Below are positions 58,466 through 64,000 of a stretch of 64,000 bases of DNA, piece by piece (positions within the stretch are counted from its first letter, which is position 1; each line of letters begins with the position of its first letter). A program made the position numbers and the translations under genes. Below the pieces are notes generated by a model. That model made no database searches. It was not told the DNA's origin and saw nothing but the letters and a program-made list of their open reading frames with translations. The stretch comes from Serratia liquefaciens ATCC 27592 (lineage in GTDB: Bacteria > Pseudomonadota > Gammaproteobacteria > Enterobacterales > Enterobacteriaceae): NCBI RefSeq assembly GCF_000422085.1, contig NC_021741.1:1736001-1800000 (forward strand). Reading direction: 5' to 3'.

Positions 58466-58553
58466 GGAGGGGTGGCCGAGTGGCTGAAGGCAACGGTCTT
58501 GAAAACCGTCGACGGGAAACCGTTCCAGAGTTCGAATCTCTGCTCCTCCGCCA
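58466..58553 (+). tRNA. serT: tRNA-Ser (anticodon UGA), with encoded CCA
   Basis: The 88-nt class II tRNA begins GGAGGGG, pairing with CTCCTCC at the 3' end; the D-arm GCCGAGTGGCTGAAGGC, anticodon loop CUUGAAA with UGA, a long variable arm with GAC/GGGAAAC and the T-loop GTTCGAATC are all present, followed by G and CCA. It reads UCA and related Ser codons. Its place after yccA is that of serT. Confidence 0.97.
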
Positions 58554-58562
58554 TAAATTATG

Positions 58563-58593
58563 ACCCCGTGCTCTCTGAGCGCGGGGTTTTTTA
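58563..58593 (+). terminator. serT terminator
   Basis: CCCCGTGCTC and GAGCGCGGGG pair through ten bases (one wobble) around a short loop and run into TTTTTTATT, 10 bp after the tRNA. Confidence 0.88.
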
Positions 58594-58676
58594 TTGGGTT
58601 TGAAAAACGGCAATCGCCGCCGTGGACCCATAAAAAAACCGCCCCGGCTGGGACGGTTTGTCTGGCAAAGCAACCG

Positions 58677-60671
58677 CTAACGCACCAAATGCAGGAAGTG
58701 CAGGTGCTTCTCGTACTGGTCGAGAATATCGTGAATGATCTGTTCTTGCGTCCAGCCCATCACATCGTAATCCTGGCCCCCTTCCTTCAGATGAACCTCA
58801 CCGCGATAGTATTTATGTTCCTCGTCGCGTTCCTCATCTTTCAACCCCGCCAGAGCAAAGGCCGGTTGAATGTAAGCGCGCAGGCGCACTTCATAGACAA
58901 AGTTCAGATCTTCCCCTAAATCGACTTCGAAACGGATGCGATCGTCTTGAGAATCGTCAATCGAGGAGGTGGTATTTTGCTTGGCCAGTTCGGCTTCCAC
59001 CAGCGCCATCGCCGGTTGAACCACTTCACCGACAAAGCGTTTTACCTGAGAACGTTTCGGGAAATAGGCAATATTACGCAAACGCCGCTGCCATGAGATC
59101 GGGTTGCGCGCGGCGGTCGGCGCAATCGTGGTCATCATCTGGCTGTCGCGTTTGTAGGCGTCGATACGTAAGGCTTTTAACAACCCGTAGATTGAGACCA
59201 GCAGGATCATCGAAAACGGCAGGGCGCTGGCAATAGTCACGGTTTGCAATGCGCTTAAACCGCCGGCAATCAACAACGCAATCGCCACCAGACCCATCAG
59301 GGAAGCCCAAAAGATCCGCTGCCATATAGGGGTTTGATCCGAACCGCCCGAAGCCAGCGTATCAACCACCATCGCCCCAGAGTCTGCCGACGTGACGAAG
59401 AACACCACGACCATCGCCATGGCGATAAACGACAGAATATTAGAGAACGGGAAGTGCTCCAGGAAGTTGAACAACGCCAGGGCTACGTCGTTTTGCACCG
59501 TATTGGCCAGATCGCGCGCCCCTTCGTTCATGATCAAATTAATGGCGCTGTTGCCGAAAACGGTCATCCACAGCAGCGTAAAGCCCGCCGGAACGAACAA
59601 CACGCCGGTAACGAATTCACGGATGGTACGTCCGCGTGAAACGCGGGCGATAAACATGCCGACGAACGGTGACCAGGATAGCCACCAGCCCCAATACAGC
59701 AGAGTCCAGCCCCCCAGCCAGTTGCTGGATTTCGGCTCGTAAGCGTAAAGGTTAAAGGTTTTATTGACGATATCGGAAAGATAGCCGCCGGTATTTTCAA
59801 CAAAGGATTTCAGCAACAGCACGGTCGGGCCGAGTGTACCCACCAGGACCAGCAGCAGCACCGCCAGGCCGAGGTTCAGTTCGGACAGAATACGGATGCC
59901 CTTATCCAACCCGGAAACCACCGACAACGTTGCCAGCCCGGTGATCACCACGATCAGCACCACCTGCACCGTTGCATTGATCGGCAAGCCGAACAGGTGA
60001 TTAAGCCCGGCGTTAACCTGCAACACGCCGTAGCCCAGGGAGGTCGCGACGCCGAATACGGTACCTATTACCGCAAAAATATCGACTGCGTGGCCAATTG
60101 GCCCGTATATGCGATCGCCGATGATGGGATAAAGCGCGGAACGCAGCGTCAAGGGCAGGCCATGACGGTAGCTGAAGAACGCCAGGATCAGCGCCACGAT
60201 GGCATAAATCGCCCAGGCATGCAGGCCCCAGTGGAAGAAGGTTAGGCGCATGGCCTGTTTAGCCGCTTCCACTGTTTCCGGTGTCCCGGTCGGGGGAGAA
60301 AGGTAGTGCATCACCGGTTCGGCGACGCCAAAGAACATCAGACCAATGCCCATACCGGCGGAAAACAGCATGGCAAACCAGGAAACATAGCTGAAGTCTG
60401 GCTGGGCGTGATCCGGCCCGAGCTTGATATTGCCGTAACGCGATAAACCCAGATAGGTCACGCTCAGCAGGATCAGGGCGACCGCCAGAATGTAAAACCA
60501 GCTGGCGTTAGTGAAAATACCCTGTTGCAGCGCCTTGAACTTACGATCGGCTAACTCAGGATAGAAGGCGGCAAAGGCCACCAGGACGATGATTAAAGCG
60601 GCAGATATAAAAAATACCGGAGGATTGATATGGCTACGACGTGCCACAATTTCAGTGTCGTTTTGGCTCAT
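58677..60671 (-). CDS. BCCT-family choline/betaine transporter (BetT-like)
   Basis: 664 residues. Twelve hydrophobic helices follow the BCCT pattern; GMGIGLMFFGVAEPVMHYL (about 112-130) is the glycine-rich helix of the Na+/substrate site, and WTLLYWGWWLSWSPFVGMFIARVSRGRTIREF (in two pieces, about 333-364) is the Trp box. A long C-terminal cytoplasmic domain, ending DQYEKHLHFLHLVR, is like that of BetT, which senses osmotic change. It probably imports choline or betaine using the proton motive force. No betIBA genes adjoin, so the substrate is not fixed. Confidence 0.9.
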   Translation of the reverse strand: MSQNDTEIVARRSHINPPVFFISAALIIVLVAFAAFYPELADRKFKALQQGIFTNASWFYILAVALILLSVTYLGLSRYGNIKLGPDHAQPDFSYVSWFAMLFSAGMGIGLMFFGVAEPVMHYLSPPTGTPETVEAAKQAMRLTFFHWGLHAWAIYAIVALILAFFSYRHGLPLTLRSALYPIIGDRIYGPIGHAVDIFAVIGTVFGVATSLGYGVLQVNAGLNHLFGLPINATVQVVLIVVITGLATLSVVSGLDKGIRILSELNLGLAVLLLVLVGTLGPTVLLLKSFVENTGGYLSDIVNKTFNLYAYEPKSSNWLGGWTLLYWGWWLSWSPFVGMFIARVSRGRTIREFVTGVLFVPAGFTLLWMTVFGNSAINLIMNEGARDLANTVQNDVALALFNFLEHFPFSNILSFIAMAMVVVFFVTSADSGAMVVDTLASGGSDQTPIWQRIFWASLMGLVAIALLIAGGLSALQTVTIASALPFSMILLVSIYGLLKALRIDAYKRDSQMMTTIAPTAARNPISWQRRLRNIAYFPKRSQVKRFVGEVVQPAMALVEAELAKQNTTSSIDDSQDDRIRFEVDLGEDLNFVYEVRLRAYIQPAFALAGLKDEERDEEHKYYRGEVHLKEGGQDYDVMGWTQEQIIHDILDQYEKHLHFLHLVR

Positions 60672-61148
60672 AGAATACCTTCTTGCTAGTCCGTTAGGGA
60701 ATGGGATAGTCCGTTAAAACAACTCCATAAAAAGAGGGGCAAACAGGCTGCCCAAGAAATTAAACTCCGCGAGTATATAGAAAAATCGGGGCAATTTACA
60801 TTTTTATGGTCAAAAAGGCTGTTTTAAGTGGTTTGGTTAGACGTTTTAGCTATATAAAAACATTGTGATGAGAAAGGGTAATTCACTCTTTTTGCAGGGA
60901 AAAACCGGTGCAGAGGATCTTGCATGGCTTTCACTATGACAAAATGCGGGCAAAAACAGGATCAGGCTGCGGGCAGGGTTTGTGAGGCAGTTCAAGGGGG
61001 TTTTAGCGGCAGGTAGAGCAGATCATGATAGAAATCCCTATAACAGTGGCCTGAACCCGGAGGGATCTGCCGTTTACTATTGATCCGATCAAGCCAAGGG
61101 TTAAAATAGATCCATTCGCTCGCGTTTAACGTTTTCATGGAGATAAAG
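60672..61148. other. Intergenic region between BCCT gene and small membrane ORF
   Basis: 477 bp. It contains two copies of a 10-bp direct repeat (60687-60716) and an A/T-rich stretch (60770-60880) that probably holds the transporter promoter. No open frame with a good ribosome site was found; no RNA gene recognised. Confidence 0.45.
60687..60716 (-). repeat. Direct repeat upstream of the BCCT transporter gene
   Basis: TAGTCCGTTA at 60687-60696 and again at 60707-60716, exactly 20 bp apart (two helical turns), 15-45 bp before the start codon. It may be an operator or lie in the leader. Confidence 0.5.
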
Positions 61149-61364
61149 ATGAGCTGGTATCAAATAGCGTTATGGACCATGATCTTTCTGAAGTCCGGTG
61201 CCTTTCTGGTGTTCGTTTGGTGGTGGATGTTCAAACGCGCAACCAAGCCTTATGTCCGCCCGCAGGATGTTGTGATTGACGAAACGCCGGATGATGACAA
61301 TCTGACCATGGAAGAAGTGATGAAGAAACACGGTATTACCCGTGTGGAAAATCAAACGCAATAA
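61149..61364 (+). CDS. Small single-helix membrane protein, unknown
   Basis: 71 residues from the ATG at 61149, which follows GGAG by six bases; an ATG four codons earlier is less well placed. One strong hydrophobic helix (about 5-27, FLKSGAFLVFVWWWMF) is followed by basic residues (KRATK) and a charged tail PDDDNLTMEEVMKKHGITRVENQT, so the tail is probably cytoplasmic. I do not recognise a family. It stands alone between the transporter and the cytochrome gene and is convergent with the latter. Confidence 0.7.
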   Translation: MSWYQIALWTMIFLKSGAFLVFVWWWMFKRATKPYVRPQDVVIDETPDDDNLTMEEVMKKHGITRVENQTQ

Positions 61365-61420
61365 CCCCCGTTCTTTTCAGATTCGGTCTGCGAACTATCC
61401 CTGTTGAAATGCGGCAATGC

Positions 61421-61452
61421 CTGCAAGCCGGGGATAGCTCCCCAGCCTGCAG
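61421..61452 (-). terminator. Stem-loop after the cytochrome operon
   Basis: Minus-strand CTGCAGGCTGGGG pairs with CCCCGGCTTGCAG around six bases, with two G-U wobbles that would be mismatches on the plus strand, so it is best formed in the cytochrome operon RNA. No T run follows. Confidence 0.5.
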
Positions 61453-61460
61453 TCATCAAT

Positions 61461-62870
61461 TCAGCGCCGTTTTCTCCCCAACAGCCATGCCATAAAGATC
61501 AACGCCACCACCGCAATGCCGATTGCCGGGGCCATATAAGGCTGCAGCATCGCCAGCAGTGGCACCGGGCCACCCAGGCGCAATACGCTCACGTCCGCAG
61601 CGCTGACCTTCACTGCGGGATTGCCGTACTGCTGCAGCACATAATTGCTGATAGCGGCGATCTGCTGGTCGTTCAACGGATTGACGTACGACAGCGGGCC
61701 AAAGTTCGGCATCAGCACGTGCTGATCGCCCACCTTTCGCTCGACCCCGAACAGTATGGCCGAGATCAGGTTGGCCGGATTGCTTGAACCGGTGGCGGTA
61801 TTATTGAACAGCGAAGGATAAGCCTGGTTTTTGCTGCCGCTGCCGTCCGGTTGGTGGCAACTGGCGCAGTTGCCGCTGAATAACGCTGCGCCGTCGGTAA
61901 CGGTGTTGTTGGCATTGGCAGGCTGCAACCCGCGCAGCTGAGGCTCAACGTTCAACGGTTTGCCGTAACTGTCGGCCGGCTGGCTATCCTTGGCATCTCT
62001 GACAGGCGTGGTGCTTTTCAGGTAAACGGCAATAGCCGCCAGATCGTCATCGGAAAAATATTGCAGGCTGTTTTCGATGGCTTCCGCCATGCCACCGGCG
62101 GCCTGGTTTTTGCCGACCACCCGACCAGTTTTCAGGTACTGCACCAGTTGCTGGTTGCTCCAGCCGCCGATACCGCTGATCGGGTCTGACGTGATATTGG
62201 GAGCGTACCAGCTGCCGACCATGCCACCCGCAAGAGCCTGACTGCTGTCTTCAGCCATCAGCAGGTTGCGCGGGGTATGGCAGGTGTCGCAGTGCCCAGG
62301 CCCGTTAACCAGATAAGCCCCCCGGTTCCATTGCTCGCTTTTGGCCGCATCGGGTGCAAATCGGCCGTCTTTGAGAAACAGCAGATTCCAGGCGGCCATG
62401 CTAAAGCGCAGGTTGAATGGGAAGGGCAGGTCGGTCAGCGTATTTTTCTGATCGACCGGCTTCACGCCGTGCATAAAGTAGGCATACAGCGCCTTGATGT
62501 CCGCATCGCTCAACCTGGTATAAGAGGTATAGGGCATGGCGGGATAGAGGTGGGTGCCATCGGCACGGATCCCGTCCCTGACGGCACGAGCAAACTGCTC
62601 TTCGCTATAACTGCCAATGCCCTCCGCGTTTGATGGGGTGATGTTGGTTGCGTAAATCACGCCCATAGGGGAACTGATACCATAGCCGCCGGCAAAGGGG
62701 GTACCGCCTTCGGGTTTGGTATGGCAGGCCTGGCAGTCCGAGGAGATAGCAATCTGTTCGCCTTTTTTAATCAACGCCGCACCGCTTAACTCTCCGTTAT
62801 CCGCCGCCTGCACGGCGCTGCCGCCGAGCAACAGCAGGGATAATAGCGTCAGTTTCGCCTGTTTTTTCAT
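61461..62870 (-). CDS. Triheme cytochrome c subunit of a membrane-bound sugar/alcohol dehydrogenase
   Basis: 469 residues. A signal peptide (about 1-23, ending VQAAD) is followed by three CXXCH haem sites: C46-H50, C194-H198 and C335-H339, then a C-terminal membrane anchor (about 446-463) before RKRR. This is the layout of the cytochrome subunit of gluconate-2-dehydrogenase and related FAD-dependent periplasmic oxidases, passing electrons to ubiquinone. The start overlaps the flavoprotein stop by four bases. The sugar oxidised cannot be read from this subunit. Confidence 0.92.
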   Translation of the reverse strand: MKKQAKLTLLSLLLLGGSAVQAADNGELSGAALIKKGEQIAISSDCQACHTKPEGGTPFAGGYGISSPMGVIYATNITPSNAEGIGSYSEEQFARAVRDGIRADGTHLYPAMPYTSYTRLSDADIKALYAYFMHGVKPVDQKNTLTDLPFPFNLRFSMAAWNLLFLKDGRFAPDAAKSEQWNRGAYLVNGPGHCDTCHTPRNLLMAEDSSQALAGGMVGSWYAPNITSDPISGIGGWSNQQLVQYLKTGRVVGKNQAAGGMAEAIENSLQYFSDDDLAAIAVYLKSTTPVRDAKDSQPADSYGKPLNVEPQLRGLQPANANNTVTDGAALFSGNCASCHQPDGSGSKNQAYPSLFNNTATGSSNPANLISAILFGVERKVGDQHVLMPNFGPLSYVNPLNDQQIAAISNYVLQQYGNPAVKVSAADVSVLRLGGPVPLLAMLQPYMAPAIGIAVVALIFMAWLLGRKRR

Positions 62871-64000
62871 GGTTTCACCGCCAGTACCCGCGCAATGTCA
62901 TCGGCGGCCTTGATGCCCAGAGCTGCCATGGTCAAGGTGCTGTTCACCACGCTGGCGGAAGGAATTGCGCCGCCGCCCGGCAACCAAAGGTTGGCATGGT
63001 CATGGGTGCGGCAGTTGCCATCGACCACCGAGTCTGCTGGGTTATCGCCCATGATGGTGCCGCCCATGATGTGGTTATTGGCATTCAGGCTGGTGGTGAT
63101 GTTGAACTCTTCGGCGTCGAACAGTTGGCCGATATGTTCCAATTGCTTATGTGCGGCCTCTGCGCCTTTACGCACGTAATCGCCGACATCGTAGTGGATG
63201 TCCGGGCAAGGCAAACCGTGGGCATCTTTGCGGGTTTTACTCAGCGTCAGGCGGTTATTTGGGTCTGGTAACGGTTCCAGGCTGATGGATAAATCGACGC
63301 CGTAAGCGGCGCGACGGCGTATTTCGGCATCCAATTCTTTACCGACCAAGCCTTGTTCCAGCGCCTTCTGGGTGGCAGGCACGACCCGGTTGATGTTGTT
63401 GAGGATCATCTTATTGGCCGAGTAGTCTTTGCGGAACTCACCGTCACGTGGGCCGACCAGGCAGCTGCTCTGCGCCGGGCCACGCCCGAGCCACAGCGGC
63501 TCTTTCGCCAGGAAAGTACAGTGAAAACCGGAGTGATCCATCATGTTACGACCGACCTGATCGGAAGCGTTGGCGATGCCGTTCGGGTTGCGATCGTTGG
63601 CCGCCATCAACAGCAGGCGCGGCGTTTCTATGCCGTTACAGGCCAACGCGAAAGCCTTGGCCGTGGCCTGGTGAGACTGCTTTTTGTTGTCAAGCCAATG
63701 CACCGCAGTGACCCGATTTTGCTCATCGGTATCTATTTTGTAGACCACCGCTTCCGCCAGCACCACCGCACCTTTCATTTCAGCACGTTCAACATGATGA
63801 ATGCCGTTGTACATGGCGCCGATGGGGCAAATGGGCTGGCAGTTATTGTTGCCGCAGCAGGTTGGACGGCCCTTCCACGGGTGGGTACTGCGCCCCTGTG
63901 GGATCGGAACTGAACGGTAGCCGTGCGGGTTAACCACTTCGGCAAAACGAATATCGCCATGCGCCCAGGGCACCATATCCATCGGGTAGGGTTTGCTGCG
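62867..64000 (-). CDS. GMC flavoprotein subunit of a membrane-bound dehydrogenase, partial
   Basis: 377 residues reach the window end (codons before the first internal Met read RSKPYP, as in the GMC substrate region), so the N-terminal FAD-binding part is outside. The visible part has a CCGNNNCQPICPIGAMYN cysteine segment, LACNGIETPRLLL, MMDHSGFH and a C-terminal NNHIMGGTIMGD plus LWLPGGGAIPSASVVN, typical of gluconate 2-dehydrogenase large subunits. With the adjoining triheme cytochrome it forms a periplasmic oxidase; a small third subunit would be expected beyond the window. Confidence 0.88.
   Translation of the reverse strand, partial: RSKPYPMDMVPWAHGDIRFAEVVNPHGYRSVPIPQGRSTHPWKGRPTCCGNNNCQPICPIGAMYNGIHHVERAEMKGAVVLAEAVVYKIDTDEQNRVTAVHWLDNKKQSHQATAKAFALACNGIETPRLLLMAANDRNPNGIANASDQVGRNMMDHSGFHCTFLAKEPLWLGRGPAQSSCLVGPRDGEFRKDYSANKMILNNINRVVPATQKALEQGLVGKELDAEIRRRAAYGVDLSISLEPLPDPNNRLTLSKTRKDAHGLPCPDIHYDVGDYVRKGAEAAHKQLEHIGQLFDAEEFNITTSLNANNHIMGGTIMGDNPADSVVDGNCRTHDHANLWLPGGGAIPSASVVNSTLTMAALGIKAADDIARVLAVKP

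Noticed and set aside
1..64000. CRISPR arrays, insertion sequences, prophage or integrase genes
   Set aside because: No spaced direct-repeat arrays, transposase or phage proteins were seen anywhere; non-core segments are single genes or pairs without flanking mobility genes, and serT has no adjacent integrase.

Overview
The window is about 64 kb of enterobacterial chromosome. Protein identities, GC-rich codon use and gene order all point to Serratia (Yersiniaceae) or a very close relative; I infer this by comparison with remembered E. coli K-12 proteins, not from a search. From position 1 to about 58,600 the order follows the E. coli 20-22 minute region closely: ycaQ(end)-ycaR-kdsB-ycbJ-elyC-cmoM-mukFEB-ldtD-ycbK-ycbL-aspC-ompF-asnS-pncB-pepN-ssuBCDAE-pyrD-zapC-ycbX-rlmL-uup-pqiABC-rmf-fabA-lonH-matP-ompA-sulA-sxy-yccS-yccF-helD-mgsA-yccT-yccU-hspQ-rlmI-acyP-tusE-yccA-serT. 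Beyond serT the sequence leaves that order: a BCCT-type choline/betaine transporter, a small unknown membrane protein, and the 3' part of a membrane-bound sugar/gluconate-type dehydrogenase operon (triheme cytochrome c and a GMC flavoprotein cut by the window end).

Region by region: 1-3.1 kb holds envelope genes (kdsB for Kdo activation, elyC). 3.2-10.5 kb holds cmoM and the MukBEF condensin operon with 4-20 bp overlaps. 10.7-14.0 kb carries cell-wall and metallohydrolase genes (ldtD, ycbK, ycbL). 14.1-24.8 kb carries aspC, ompF, asnS, pncB, an added diguanylate cyclase and pepN. 24.8-29.1 kb is the sulfonate-sulfur operon ssuEADCB, divergent from pyrD. 29.4-40.4 kb has pyrD, zapC, ycbX, rlmL, uup, the pqiABC lipid-trafficking operon and rmf. 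40.4-42.9 kb has an inserted HxlR regulator/FabF-like pair next to fabA. 43-58.6 kb has lonH, matP, ompA, sulA and the yccS-serT block.

Several regulatory sites are readable directly: an ideal CRP palindrome before ycaR, OmpR boxes and leader of ompF, a PurR-like operator and 5' hairpin of pyrD, FabR and FadR sites of fabA, the LexA box of sulA, the MicA-type ribosome-binding region of ompA, and a heat-shock (sigma-32) promoter for hspQ.

The most distinctive non-core element is the two-gene unit between rmf and fabA. It is an HxlR-family regulator with one N-terminal cysteine, preceded by a perfect 25-bp palindrome containing its apparent -10 box, and followed by a complete FabF-type ketoacyl synthase that looks more alpha-proteobacterial than enterobacterial. 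The two genes overlap by 146 bp, apparently because of a C6 tract. One more C would give a textbook ATGA coupling; one fewer would fuse the two proteins in frame. Other lineage-specific points are the diguanylate cyclase between pncB and pepN, a cysteine pair in an OmpF surface loop, a possible 28-residue leader ORF before pepN and a spaced direct repeat before the BCCT transporter gene.
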